Assembly: GCF_042477335.2 (NCBI RefSeq)
Contig: NC_091246.1
Coordinates: 252,034,501 to 252,098,500, forward strand
Reading direction: 5' to 3'
DNA from: Ovis canadensis
Taxonomy: Eukaryota; Chordata; Mammalia; Artiodactyla; Bovidae
Length of the DNA stretch: 64,000 nt
The notes beneath the pieces were generated by a model, which was not told the DNA's origin, ran no database searches, and worked only from the letters and a program-made list of their open reading frames with translations. Shown in pieces: positions 10,650 to 23,080 of the stretch (position 1 is its first letter; each line of letters opens with the position of its first letter). The position numbers were made by a program, and so were the translations under genes.

Positions 10650-11582
10650 CATTTGGCAAACTGTGTGTGTGTGTGCGGGGGCTGGGGGGGGGGGGTCAGG
10701 GTGCTCACAGGCACTTCTAGTGTAAGAACAAACTAGTACAAGGCAGTAGAGTATACGGGGTTAGAAATACAGGCTTTGTACCAGACAGGCTGAGCCAAAT
10801 CCCCACCACTGCCGCTTCCCTAAGCCTCAACACCCTCATCTAAATGGAGATCACTTTGGTCCCGAGTTCATGGGCTTGAGGGAAAAGCAAAAGGGATGTG
10901 AAGTACCAAGTCTAGCTTGTCTCCATCTGTCCTTATTACAAGTAAAACCCAGCCTTCCACCTCTCCCACCTTGGATAAGAGCAGCTCCTGCTGGCCTGTT
11001 GGGAAAGAACAGAAGTGTTGTTCCTGGCATCCTGGGGTCTATAGTCCAAGCCTCCTGTGAGATACGTTCTTCTCCTATGTTGCTGGCCCAGAGGTGGGTC
11101 AGGGTAACACTGGCCACCAGTGGGACTCTCAGGGCACTTATCTCCTCACCCAGGGCTGGCTTCCTGAGCTTGCGACCCAGGCAGAGTCCCAGTGGGCACA
11201 GCACCTAGTTTACAGCTCTGCCACAGCCATCGCAAAATTGTTAATGATGTGGAATCCAGCATTTTATTCTGTACGGGGACCTGCAAATTACGTAGCTGGT
11301 CCTGCCCTTACCTGGATGCTACGTCCCCTCTTGCCATCCAAGGCTCCTCTGAGATATTCCCACCTGGGCCCAGGCACATCTAATTCTTTTCATCATCAGA
11401 GTTGCTGGCTGCGGGTCCCACAAAGGCACCGGGCTCGTGGGGCCTGGATAGGAGCTGAGCTTCAAGAAGTTCTGCATTCACCCAGAGCGAGTGCCTTCTG
11501 TGGTTCATCTTCAAAGAGTGGGAGCCTTTTTGTAATTCTGAAGGAAGAGGCTCCCTTTGCTAGTGGTAGCCCTGATCATGTT
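10650..11582. other. Intergenic sequence downstream of the PLA2G2A-like gene
   Basis: It contains a GT/G-run at 10661-10694. The remainder shows no recognised gene and no clear repeat family. Confidence 0.4.
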
Positions 11583-12053
11583 TCAGTTCAGTTCAGTCCC
11601 TCAGTCGTGTCCGACTCTTTGCAACCCCATGAATCGCAGCACGCCAGGCCTCCCTGTCCCTCACCAACTCCCAGAGCTTACTCAAAGTCATGTCCGTCAA
11701 GTCAGTGATGCCATCCAACCATCTCATCCTCTGTCATCCCCTTCTCCCGCTTTCAGTCTTTGCCAGCATCAGGGTCTTTTCCAATGAGACAGTTTTTCTC
11801 ATCAGATGGCCACAGTATTGAGGTTTCAGCCTCAGCATCCATCCTTCCAATGAATATTCAGGACTGATTTCCTTTAGGATGGACTGGTTGGATCTACTGC
11901 AGCCCAAGGGACTCAAGAATCTTCTCCAACACCACAGTTCAAAAGCACCAGTTCTACAGTGCTCAGCTTTCTTTATGGTCCAACTCTCACATCCATACAT
12001 GACTACCGGAAAAACCATAGCTTTGACTAGACAGACCTTTTTTGGCAAAGTAA

Positions 12054-12262
12054 AGTGAAAGTGAAGCTGCTCAGTTGTGTCTGATTCTTTGCAATCCCAT
12101 GGACTGTAGCCCACCACTCCTCCATCCATGGGAATTTCCAGACAAGAGTACCGGAGTGGGTTGGCATTTCCTTCTCCAGGGGAATCTTCCCAACCCAGGG
12201 ATCGAACCCGGGTCTCCTGCATTGTAGGCAGACGCTTTACAGTCTGAGCCACCAGGGAAGTC
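12054..12262 (-). mobile_element. Bov-tA SINE with 11-bp target-site duplication
   Basis: A full-length reverse SINE flanked by TGGCAAAGTAA at 12043-12053 and 12263-12273, which is the BovB target sequence. Confidence 0.93.
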
Positions 12263-14764
12263 TGGCAAAGTAATGTCTCTGCTTTTTAATATGCTGTCTA
12301 GGTTGGTCATAGTATTTCTTCTAAGGAGGAAGTGTCTTTTAATTTCATGGCTGGAGACAAGAAGTGCAGTGATTTTGGAGCCCTCCCCCAAAATAAAGTC
12401 TCTCCCTGTATCCATTGTTTCCCCATCTATTTGCCATGAAGATGGGGGCAGATACCATGATCTTAGTTTTCTCAATGTTGAGATTTAAGCCAACTTTTCA
12501 CTCTGCTCTTTCACCTTCATCAAGAAGCTTTTTAGTTCCTCTTCACTTTCTGCCATAAGGGTGGTGTCATCTGCATATCTGAGGTTATTGATATTTCTCC
12601 TGGCAATTTGATTCCAGTTTGTGCTTCATCCAGCCTGGCATTTCCCATGATGTACTCTGCATAGAAGTTAAATAAGCAGGGTGACAATATACAGCCTTGA
12701 CGTACTCCTTTTCCTATTTGGAACCAGTCTGTTGTTCCATATCCAGTTCTAACTGTTGCTTCTTGACCTGCATACAGATTTCTCAAGAGGCAGGCCAGGT
12801 GGTCTGATATTCCCATCTCTTGAATAATTTTCCACAGTTTATTGTGATCCACACAGTCAAAGGCTTTGGCATAGTCAATAAAGCAGAAGTAGATGTTTTT
12901 CTGGCACTCTCATAATTTTTCAATGATCCAGCAGATGTTGGCAATTTGATCTCTGGTTCCTCTGCTTTTCTCAGTCCAGCTTGAACATCTGGAGTTTCAC
13001 GGTTCATGTACTGCTGAAGCCTGGCTTGGAGAATTTTGAGCATTACTTTGCTAGCATGCAAGATGACTGCAATTGTGAGGTAGTTTGAGCATTCTTTGGC
13101 ACTGCCTTTCTTTGTGATTGGAATGAAAACTGACCTTTTCCAGTCCTATGGCCACTGCTGAGTTTTCCAAATTTGCTGGCATCGTGAGGGAAGCATTTTC
13201 ACAGCATCATCTTTTAGCATTTGAAATAGCTCAACTGGAATCCCATCACCTCCACTAGCTTTGTTCATAGTGATGCTTCCTAAGGCCCTCTGACATCGCA
13301 CTCCAGGATGTCTGGCTCTAGGTGAGTGATCACACCATCGTGGTTATCTGGGTCATGAAGATCTTTTTTATGTAGTTCTTCTGTGTGTTCTTCCCACCTC
13401 TTCTTAACATCTTCTGCTTCTGTTAGGTCCATACCATTTCTGTCCTTTATTGTGCCCTTCTTTGCATGAAATGTTCCCTTGGTATGTCTAATTTTCTTGA
13501 AGAGATCACTAGTCTTTCCCATTCTATTGTTTTCCTCTATTTATTTGCATTGATCACTGAGGAAAGCTTTCTTATCTCTCCTTGCTATTCTTTGGAACTC
13601 TGCATTCAAATGGATCTTTCCTTTTATCCTTTGCCTTTAGTTTATCTTCTTTTCTCGGCCATTTGTAAGGCCTCCTCAGACAACCATTTTGCTTTTTTGC
13701 ATTTCTTTTTCTTGGGGATGGTCTTAATCCCTGCCTCCTGTACAATGTCATGAACCTCCATCCATAGTTCATCAGGCACTCTATCAGATCTAATCCCTTA
13801 AATCTATTTCTCACTTCTACTATATAACTGTAAGGGACTTGATTAAGGTCATACCTGAATGGTTTAGTGGTTTTCCCCTACTTTCTTTAATTTCAGTCTG
13901 AATTTGGTAATTAGGAATTCATGATCTGAGCCACAGTCCGCTCCCGGTCTTGTTTTTGCTGACTGTATAGAGCTTCTCCATCTTTGGCTGCAGAGAATAT
14001 AATCAATCTGATATCAGTATTGACCATCTGGTGATGTCCAAGTGTAGAGTCTTCTCTTGTGTTGTTGGAAGAGGGTGTTTGCTATGACCAGTGCGTTCTC
14101 TTGGCAAAACTCTATTAGCCTTTGCCCTGTTTCATTCTGTATTCCAAGGCCAAATTTGCTTGTTACTCCAGGTAGCTCTTGACTTCCTACTTTTGCATTC
14201 CAGTCCCCTATAATGAAAAGGACATTTTTTTCAGTGTTAGTTCTAGAAGGTCTTGTGGGTCTTCATAGAACCGTTCAACTTCAGTGCCTTCAGCATTCCT
14301 GGTCAGGGCACAGGCTTGGATTTCTGTGATATTGAATGGTTTACCTTGGAAATGAAGAGAGATCATTCTGTTGTTTATGAGATGGCATCCAAGTACTGCA
14401 TTTCAGACTTTTGTTGACTATGATGGCTATTCTATTTCTTCTAAGGCATTCTTGCCCACAGTAGTAGATACAATGGTCATCTGAGTTAATCACCCATTCC
14501 AGTCCATTTTAGTTCTCTGATTCCTAGAATGTCGACATTCATTCTTGCCATCTCCTATTTGACCACTTCCAATTTGCCTTGATTCATGGACCTGACATTC
14601 CAGGTTCCTATGCAATACTGCTCTTTGCAGCATCGGACTTTACTTCCATCACCAGGCACATCCACAATCAGGTGCTGTTTTTGCTTTGGCTCTGTCTCTT
14701 TATTCTTTCTGGAGTTCTTTCTCCACTGATCTCCTGTAACATATTGGGCACCTACTGACCTGGG

Positions 14765-14975
14765 GACTTCCCTGGTGGCTCAGATAGTAAAGTGTCTGCC
14801 TACAATGCGGGAGACCTGGGTTCGATCCCTGGGTGGGGAAGATTCCCTGGAGAAGGAAATGGCAATCCACTCCAGTACTCTTGCCTGGAAAATCCCATGG
14901 ACGGAGGAGCTTGGTGCAGGCTACGGTCCATGGGGTCGTAGAGAGTCGGGCATGACTGAGGGACTTCACTTCACC
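14765..14975 (+). mobile_element. Bov-tA SINE with 8-bp target-site duplication
   Basis: A full-length forward SINE (GACTTCCCTGGTGGCTCAG ... GAGTCGGGCATGACTGAGGG), flanked by GACCTGGG at 14757-14764 and 14976-14983. Confidence 0.92.
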
Positions 14976-15715
14976 GACCTGGGTAGTTCATCTTTCAGTA
15001 ACCTATCTTTTTGCCTTTTTAACTGTTCATGGGGTTCTCAAGGCAAGAATACTGAAGTGGCTTGCCAGTCCCTTCTCCAGTGGACCACGTTTTGTCAGAA
15101 CTCTCCACCATGACCCACCCATCTTGGGTGGCCGTACACGGCATGGCTCATAGTTTCATTGAGTTAGGCAAGGCTGTGGTCCATGTGATCAGTTTGGTTA
15201 GTTTTCTGTGACTGCAGTTTTCAGTCTGTCTGACCTCTGTTGGAGAAAGATGAGAGGCTCATGGAAGCTTCCTGATGGCAGAGACTGAGGAGGAAATAGG
15301 GTCTTGTTCTGATGGGTGGGGCCATGCTCAGTAAATCTTTAATCCAATTTTCTGTTGATGGGGGGGGCTGTATTCCCTCCCTGTTGTTTTACCTGAGACT
15401 AAACTGAGGTGGAGATAATGAAGATAACGGTGACTCCTTCAAAAGGTCCCATGATGCACTGCTGCACTCAGTGCCCCCAGCCCTGCAGCAGGCCACCGCC
15501 AACCCACGCCTCCACTGGAGACTCCTGGACACTCACAGGCAAGTCTGGGCAGTCTCTTATGGGATCGCTGCTCCTTTCTTCTGGGTCCTGGTGCGCAGAA
15601 GCTTTTGCTTGTGCCCTCCAAGAGCCTGTTCCCCCAGGCCTGTGTAAGTTCTGGCGGCTCTATGGTGGGGTTAATGGCAACCTCCTCCAAGAGGGCTTAT
15701 GCCATTCCCGGGTCT

Positions 15716-16445
15716 ACTTTCATTTATTAGAATGGATAAAAGTCCGAAAGTATGACAATGCTCTATTGGCAAGGCTGTGTGGGGAATCAGCCCTCTCATG
15801 GATAGCTGGTGGAAGAGCGCAATGCCCACAGAGACTAAATTGCCAATATCTATCAAAATTAGATATGCAGTTATTCTCTGGCTCAGCAAAGAACTTCTGG
15901 AAATATACCTTATGAAGGTACACAAGCCCAGTAATTTGTGAGCAACTTTCACCATTTCTACAGTGTTCTTAATTGGGTTGGAAATACCCCCAAGTGTCCA
16001 TGTAGATAGAAAGAGTTAGATAAACAAGGGTACCACTTCAAATGGAATACAATATACCTGTTTAATGAGGGACATTTCCTCTGTTACAATACAGAAAATC
16101 TCCAGCATATGGTGGCAAGCAAAAAGAGCAGAGTGGGGGAATATAAATGGTGTGCTACATTTATGCAGGAAAGGGTGGGAATATGAATATGCATTTGTTA
16201 ATATTGACATAAACATTTAAAGAAAAGACCAGAAGTTAATTTCAATGCTTGCCTGTAAAGAGCAGCTCTATCAGGGAGGGAAATGTGGTCACAGAGGGGA
16301 GAGACCTCTCAATCTATAATTTTTCATATTGTTCTGTTTTTCAGTGGTATGAATGTATCTCCCATTTAAAAATTAGCATCATCAAACACATACAAACATT
16401 TCTTTCCCTAAGACAAACACCAATGATTAGAGACAATATAGTCTA
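15716..16445. other. Old repeat-like intergenic sequence
   Basis: Text near 15990-16200 resembles the 3' part of an ancient mammalian L1 (GTCCATGTAGATAGAAAG, AATGGAATACAATA). It is too diverged for a firm call. No gene was recognised. Confidence 0.35.
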
Positions 16446-16740
16446 ATCCAGGGACTGGAAAACAGCCTGGCCAAATATATCTACTGCCTGGTTTTGTGCA
16501 GCTTGCAAGCAAAGAATAGTTTTTACATTTTTAAATGGTTGAAAAAAACATCAAAAGAAGAATAACATTTGTGGTACATTAAAATGATATAAAATTTAAA
16601 TTTTAGTGGAAATAAATAGTCTCATTTGGTTTCATGTTGTCCAAAATCCATTTCATATGGCTGCTTAGATGTCACAACAGCATAGTTGAAGAGCTGCAAC
16701 AGAGAAGGTGTGGCCTTCTGCAGGAAAAACATGCCAATCC
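16446..16740 (+). mobile_element. hAT-Charlie type DNA transposon fossil
   Basis: It starts near CAGGGACTGGAAAACAGCCTGGCC and contains CTGCCTGGTTTTGTGCAGC and CATATGGCTGCTTAGATG. This matches the pattern of the common placental MER1/Charlie repeat that begins with a CAGGGGT..GCAAAC-like terminus. Confidence 0.55.
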
Positions 16741-16879
16741 TTAGTCAAATCTGGTGCTTCCCAAACTATCTTTGGTGAAAGACCAGACCTTTTGGTCTTT
16801 GCTCTGCTCAGATTACTACTTTCACAAAATAAAACACTTACAAAATATAAACCCAAATGTTCTACTATTTGACTCAATG

Positions 16880-17340
16880 AATATAAAATTCCTCTGTCAA
16901 ATTGCCAAGACCAGATAGTTTTACAGGTGAATCCTACCAAACATTTATAGAAGAGTTAGTACTTATCCTTCTTAAACTATTCCAAAAAATTGAAGAGGAA
17001 AGTATACTTCTAAACACATTCTATGAGACCAGCAGCATCACCCTGATATCAAAACCCAACAATGATAACACAGAAAGAGAAAATCACAGGCAAATATCAC
17101 TGATGAACATAGATGCAAAAATCCTGAACAAAATATTAGCAAGCTGAATTCAATAAAACATTTAAAAGATTATACACAATGATCAAGTGGAATTTATCAC
17201 AGGGATGCAAGGATAGTTCAATATTTGAAATTCAGTCGAGGTGATACCCCATATTAACAAATTGAAGAATAACTCATATGATCATTTCAATAGATGCATT
17301 AAAACCTATTGACAAAAGTCAACATTGATTTATGATTAAC
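16880..17340 (+). mobile_element. L1 ORF2 fragment (reverse transcriptase region)
   Basis: The 16902-17147 frame reads [20 protein letters not shown] then [15 protein letters not shown], the N-terminal fingers region of L1 RT. It is probably the same L1 copy that resumes at 20378, split by later insertions. Confidence 0.85.
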
Positions 17341-17394
17341 AAAAAAAAACTCTCCACAAAGTGGGCATAGAGGGAACATACATACCTCACCATA

Positions 17395-17655
17395 TTGATG
17401 CTTTTGACTGTGAACAATTGATGCATTTGAACTGTGGTGTTGGAGAAGACTCTTGAGAGTTCCGTGGACTGCAAGGAGAGCTAACCAGTCCATCCTAAAG
17501 GAAATCAGTCCTGAATATTCACTGGAAGGACTGATGCTCCCATTCTTTGGTCACCTGAAGCAAAGAAGTGACTCACTAGAAAAGACCCTGATGCTGGGAA
17601 AGATTGAAGGCAGGAGGAGAAGGGGACGACAGGGGATGACGAAAGGTTGATGCTG
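17395..17655 (+). mobile_element. BovB C-terminal fragment
   Basis: Forward BovB sequence whose frame 17453-17650 reads RVPWTARRANQSILKEISPE. It is a short internal piece inserted in the L1 tract. Confidence 0.85.
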
Positions 17656-18366
17656 AGCTGTGAAAGACGCTGGGATTCTTGGCCTCCAGAGGAGAGGATT
17701 TCAATCTGGGGCCAGTGACAAGGCTTGCTCACTCAGAGCTTTTGTGTGATAAAGTTTTATGTAAGTATAAAAGAGATAGAGAAAGCTCCTGATGTCTACA
17801 CCAGGAGGGGGCAGAAAGAGTGCCCCCTGCTAGTCTTTAGCAGGAAGTTATATATCCACTAGCAGACTGCTAATTAGAGAAAGGAAATGTCTCAAAACTC
17901 AGAGAATGGCACCAGGCCCCTCACCTACAACATGCGTTTTGAGATAACATTGGCACAAGGTGAGTCATCCCGGGCCATTAAACGATTGACATGAATCTTG
18001 AAGAAAGGCAGGTTTCTAAGCAAATACATGGTGTTATTAACATAGCTTAAGAGAACGTTTGCAAGAGTAAAACATGCTGGTTTGTTGAGTAAAACATACA
18101 GTTCTGAGTCTTAGGCAGAACCAGCTTGAAGAAAGACAGAATCTAAGGTAAATACATAGTTCACTAACATCGCTTGAGAAAAACATTTTCATAAGAAAAA
18201 CATATTGGTTAGCTCAAGGTTTGAGGAAAGTTAAGCTCATGTGGAAACAAGTGTCATCATGACAACACAGACTTTTAAAGGAAACTGCCTTGTAATTTCG
18301 TATAGAGAATGGAAAAAATCTGACACGCAGAGCCTATTTTCCCCATTTGGAGCCCCCCCAGCCTTC
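17656..18366. other. Unassigned intergenic sequence
   Basis: A LTR-like or older repeat may be present (CTTTTGTGTGATAAAGTTTTA, and a diverged internal similarity between about 17980-18080 and 18110-18200). No family was recognised and there is no gene. Confidence 0.3.
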
Positions 18367-18479
18367 CTGCCTGGAGAAGGCAATGGCGCCCCACTCCAGT
18401 GCTCTTGCCTGGAAAATCCCATGGACAGAGGAGCCTGGTGGGCTGCAGTCCATGGGGTCGCTAAGAATTGGACACGACT
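18367..18479 (+). mobile_element. Bov-tA SINE fragment abutting BovB
   Basis: The 3' two-thirds of a forward SINE (GAGAAGGCAATGGCGCCCC ... AATTGGACACGACTCC), joined directly to the BovB copy that follows. Confidence 0.85.
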
Positions 18480-19806
18480 CCAATTCCAAAGAAAGGCAAT
18501 GCCAAAGAATGCTCAAACTACCGCACAATTGCACTCATCTCACATGCTAGTAAAGTAATGCTCAAAATTCTCCAAGCCAGGCTTCAGCAATACGTGAACC
18601 GTGAACTCCCTGATGTTCAAGCTGGTTTTAGAAAAGGCAGAGGAACCAGAGATCAAATTGCCAACATTTGCTGGATCATGGAAAAAGCAAGAGAGTTCCA
18701 GAAAAACATCTATTTCTGCTTTATTGACTATGCCAAAGCCTTTGACTGTGTGGATCACAACAAACCGTGGAAAATTCTGAAAGAGATGGGAATACCAGAC
18801 CACCTAACCTGCCTCTTGAGAAATCTGTATGCAGGTCAGGAAGCAACAGTTAGAACTGGGCATGGAACAACAGACTGGTTCCAAATAGGAAAAGGAGTAT
18901 GTCAAGGCTGTATATTGTCACCCTGCTTATTTAACTTACATGCAGAGTACATCATGAGAAACGCTGGGCTGGAAGAAACACAGGCTGGAATCAAGTTTGC
19001 CAGGAGAAATATCAATAACCTCAGATATGCAGATGACACCACCCTTATGGCGGAAAGTGAAGAGGAACTAAAAAGCCTCTTGATGAAAGTGAAAGAGGAG
19101 AGTGAAAAAGTTGGCTTAAAGCTCAACATTCAGAAAACAAAGATCATGGCATCCGGTCCCATCACTTCATGGGAAATAGATGGGGAAACAGTGGAAACAG
19201 TGTCAGAATTTATTTTTGGGGGGCTCCAAAATCACTGCAGATGGTGACTGCAGCCATGAAATTAAAAGAGGCTTGCTCCTTGGAAGAAAAGTTATGACCA
19301 ATCTAGATAGTATATTCAAAAGCAGAGACATTACTTTGCCGACTAAGGTCCGTCTAGTCAAGGCTATGGTTTTTCCAGTGGTCATGTATGGATGTGAGAG
19401 TTGGACTGTGAAGAAGGCTGAGCACCGAAGAATTGATGCTTTTGAACTGTGGTGTTGGAGAAGACTCTTGAGAGTCCCTTGGGCTGCAAGGAGATCCAAC
19501 CAGTCCATTCTGAAGGAGATCAACCCTGGGATTTCTTTGGGAGGAATGATGCTAAAGCTGAAACTCCAGTACTTTGGCCACCTCATGCGAAGAGTCGACT
19601 CATTGGAAAAGACTCTGATGCTGGGAGGGATTGGGGGCAGGAGGAGAAGGGGATGACAGAGGATGAGATGGCTGGATGGCATCACAGACTCGATGGACGT
19701 GAGTCTGAGTGAACTCCGGGAGATGGTGATGGACAGGGAGGCCTGGCGTGCTGCAATTCATGGGGTCACAAAGAGTTGGACACAACTGAGCAACTGAACT
19801 GAACTG
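18480..19806 (+). mobile_element. BovB LINE 3' third with reverse-transcriptase frame
   Basis: A forward 1.3-kb copy. A 259-aa frame (18468-19247) contains FIDYAKAFDCVDHN, QGCILSPCLFNLHAEYIM and YADDTTLMAE. A frameshift near 19200, at a run of G, moves the remainder into the 19180-19656 frame (VFPVVMYGCESWTVKKAEH). It ends in the GAACTGAACTGAACTGA tail. It is 5' truncated in the linker region. Confidence 0.92.
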
Positions 19807-19975
19807 AACTGAGTGACTTCACTTTCACTTTTCACTTTCATGCACTGGAGAAGGAAATGGCAATTCACTCCAGTGTTCTTGCCTGGAGAATCCCAGGGAC
19901 GGGGGAGCCTGGTGGGCTGCTGTCTATGGGGTCGCAGAGAGTCAGACACGACTGAAGCGACTTAGCAACAGCATA
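19807..19975 (+). mobile_element. Bov-A2/Bov-tA SINE fragment
   Basis: Starts after a CACTTTCACTTTTCACTTTC linker and continues with CACTCCAGTGTTCTTGCC to GACACGACTGAAGCGACTTA. Confidence 0.85.
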
Positions 19976-20004
19976 GCAAAGCAAGCCTTCCTGCCTGTTG
20001 CCTT

Positions 20005-20157
20005 CTCAATGAGATAGTTGGATGCCAACACTGACCCAATGGACATGAGTTTGAGCAAGCTCCAGGAGTTGTTGATGGACAGGGAATCCTGGTGTACTGC
20101 AGTCCATGGGCTCTCAAAAAGTCGAGCATGACTGAGTGACAGAACTTAACTGAACCT
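20005..20157 (+). mobile_element. BovB tail fragment
   Basis: Forward copy of the last ~150 bp of BovB (CAATGGACATGAGTTTGAGC ... GTCCATGGGCTCTCAAAAAG). Confidence 0.8.
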
Positions 20158-20180
20158 CAACATAATAATGGCCAAACCTA

Positions 20181-20375
20181 CAGGGCTTCCCTGGTGTGGC
20201 TCAGAGGTAAAGAATCTGAAAGTTCAATCCCTGGGTTGGGAAGATTCCCCTGGAGAAGGAAATGGCAACTCACTCCAGTATTCTTGTCTGGGAAATCTCA
20301 TGGACAGAGGAGACTGGCGGACTACAGTCCATGGGGTTGCAAACAAGTCCGCAGGACTTAGCAACTAAACAACAA
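20181..20375 (+). mobile_element. Bov-tA SINE
   Basis: Forward SINE from GGCTTCCCTGGTGTGGCTCA to AGGACTTAGCAACTAAACAA, with an internal deletion in the tRNA-like region after AAAGAATCTG. Confidence 0.87.
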
Positions 20376-20377
20376 GC

Positions 20378-22290
20378 ACAACGGCAAACCTGTAGCTAAC
20401 ATCACACTCAACAGTGAAAAGCTGGAAGTGTTTCCTCTCAGATCAAGAATGAGACAAGGATGCTCACTCTCACTACTTTTGTTCAAAACAGTATTGGAAG
20501 TTCCAGCCACAACAATCAGACAAGAAAAAGAAATAAAAGGAATTCAAACTGGAAAGGAAAAAGTAAAACGGTTACTGTTTGCACGTGGCATGATACTATA
20601 TGTAGAAAAGATCCCACAAAAAGAAACATCAAAACTAAGAAATGAATTCAGTGATGTTGCAAGATACAAATTAATGTGCAGAAATATGTTGCATTTCTAT
20701 ACACTAGCAATGAACTATCAGAAAGAGAAATTATGAAAACCAATCCCATTTACAATTGCATCAAAAGAATAAAATACTTAGGAATAAAGCTAACCAGTGA
20801 GGTAAAAGACCTGTAGTCATAAAACTATAAGATATTGATGAAAGAAATTGAAGATGACACAAAAAAGGGGAAAATATATGGTGCCCACTGGATTGGAAGA
20901 ATTAATATTACTAAAATGACCATAGTACTCAAGGCAACGCAGAGAATCCATTCAATTCCTATCAGAACACCAATAGAATTTTTTGCAAAACTAGAACAAA
21001 TACTTTTAAAATTTATGAAAAACACAAAGACTTTGAACGGTCAAAACAATCTTGAGAAGAAGAACAAAGCTAGAGAAATCAGGTTCACTGATTTCAAAAT
21101 ACACTACAAAGTTACAGAGGGCAAACACTGTATGTTTCCAAACTGTATGATTCATACGGCACAGATTCATATGTCAGTGGAACGAAACAGAGAGCCTAGG
21201 AGTAAACTTCCACTTACATGGGCAATTAATCTACAATGGAGATAACAAGAACATATAACGGGGGAGAAGACTCTTCAGTAAATGGTGCTGGGAAAACTGG
21301 ACAGTTGTGTGCAGAATAATCAAACTGGACTACTCTCTGATACCATATACAAAAATAAACTTAAAATGAATTAAAGACTTAAATGTAAGCCCTGAAACCA
21401 TACAATTCCTAGAAAGAAGCATAGGCAGTGTGCTGTTTGATATAAGTCTTAGCAACTTTTTTGGATCTGTCTCCTCGGGGGAGGAAAACAAAAGCAAAAA
21501 TAAATAAATATCAAACTGAAACGCTCTTGCCCTGCAAAGGAAACTGTCAATAAGATTAAAAGACAGCCAGCTGAATGGGAGAAGATATTTGCAGATGACA
21601 TATCGGATAGGGAGTTAATATCCAAAATATACTAAGAACCCATAAAATTCAACATCATAAAAAACAAGCTGATTTAAACATGGGCAGATAACATGAATAG
21701 ACATTTTTCCAAAGAAAACATACAGACAGCCAACATCACTACTCATCACAAAAATGCAAAGCAAAACCACAATGAGATATCGCTTTCCATCTGCAAAATG
21801 ACTGTTATCAGACAGACAACAAAGAACCGGTGTTGGTGAGAAGGTAGTGAAAAGGGAACATCTGTACACTGTTGATGGGCATGTACCTTGCTGTAGCCAC
21901 TGTGGAAAATAGTATGGAGGTTCTTCAAAATATTAAAAATAGAACTACCATACAATCCAGCAATTTCACTTCTGGGTATTTTTCTGAAGAAAACAAAATG
22001 ACTAATTTGAAAAGATATTTGCATCCCTATGTTTACTGCAGCACTGCTTACAATAGCCAAGAGACGGAAGCAACCAAGTACCCATCAAGAGTTGAATGGA
22101 TAAAAAGGGTACAGTTTACTTGCAGAATGGAATATTATTTGGCCTTAAGAAAGAATCCTCCTATTCCTGACACCATCGATGAACCTAGAGGGTATTATGC
22201 TAAGTGAAATAATTTTGACAGAGAAAAACAAGTTCCATGTGATTTCACTTGAAAGTGGAATCTAGAAACAAAACAAGTGAGCACACACAA
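20378..22290 (+). mobile_element. L1 ORF2 and 3' part
   Basis: Forward L1 sequence from the RT palm region to the 3' end. Frames show RMRQGCSLSLLLFKTVLEVPA-like text near 20430-20500 and a C-terminal region at 21872-22207 (GMYLAVATVENSMEVLQNIK). Multiple stops make it non-functional. It appears to continue the fragment at 16880-17340. Confidence 0.85.
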
Positions 22291-22307
22291 TAGAAACAAA
22301 CAGATTT

Positions 22308-22404
22308 ATATACGAAGATTGCCGAGGTCAGGAGTGTGATTCAATAGGAGAGGAGCATATACGAAGATTGCCGAGGGCAGGAGTGTGATTCAATAGGAGA
22401 GGAG
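22308..22404 (+). repeat. Tandem duplication of a ~48-bp unit
   Basis: ATACGAAGATTGCCGAGG...GGAGAGGAG occurs twice with a 49-bp period (22308-22355 and 22357-22404). Only about two mismatches separate the copies, so the duplication is recent. It lies in the tail of the L1. Confidence 0.9.
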
Positions 22405-22926
22405 TGAAGCAGAACAGGGACCAAGAGGTGCAAACAAACTTCCCGTTACAAAATAAGTGTCATGCAGATGACACACACAGCATGGAGAATACAGTCAGTA
22501 ATGTTGCGATGACTGCGGGGACAGATGATGAGTAGCCGTGGCATGGCACTCATCCAGCAATGCGCAGTGACATCAAGTCTGCAGGCTGTGCCCCTGGAGC
22601 CAACACAGTGTACTTCAACTAAGAGAAAGAAGAACTTTCCTTTCCGTCTTTGACGGTCTTAGTTTTCATTGCAATATGCCTGTTTATCAGTTCTTCCTTA
22701 TCTTTCCTGTATGCACTCTTAGGTCCTTTCCCCTTTAAGTACAAGAATTTTACATTGCTTCTTTGAATATTTCCTTTCCTCTGTTTTTCCTCTTTTCTTC
22801 TGAGACTTCTATTATCTGAATATCGACACTTCTGTCCTCCACATCTCTTAGATTTTATTTTCTATTTTCAACATTTTCTCTTCGCATTTCTTCCTAGGAG
22901 GATTTCTCAATCTATAACCCCTGTGT
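22405..22926. other. L1 3' flank and unassigned sequence
   Basis: The first ~200 bp look like the remainder of an L1 3' UTR. The rest is pyrimidine rich with no recognised feature. Confidence 0.35.
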
Positions 22927-23080
22927 CAGGGATTTCCTGGGCAGTTCAGTGGTTAAGACTTCACTGGGGTTCAATCCCTGGTTAGGGGGCTAACGTCCCA
23001 CATGCCTTGTGGCTAAAAACAGAACATAAAACAGAAACAATATTGTAACAAATTTAATAAACACTTTAAAAATCAGTAAA
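22927..23080 (+). mobile_element. CHR-type tRNA-Glu SINE
   Basis: GGGATTTCCTGGGCAGTTCA, then GTGGTTAAGACTTCACTGGGG and TTCAATCCCTGGTTAGGGG, then an A-rich tail. This is the head and box B of the cetartiodactyl CHR SINE family. Confidence 0.75.

Larger units (their letters stand above)
11583..15715 (-). mobile_element. Long BovB LINE copy with nested SINEs
   Basis: Reverse orientation from the 3' tail (TTCAGTTCAGTTCAGTCCC) through the C-terminal, RT and endonuclease regions into a 5' extension. Minus frames show FDCVDHNKLWKI-equivalent and CILSPCLFNFYAEYIM (12532-12852), but the coding region is broken many times. Two Bov-tA SINEs are inserted at 12054-12262 and 14765-14975. The 5' part (about 14990-15715) matches, base for base over long runs, the 5' part of the copy at 31612-35588. 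Confidence 0.88.

Noticed and set aside
11094-11708. 204-aa plus frame
   Set aside because: It ends inside the BovB tail and has no family signature, so the open frame is chance.
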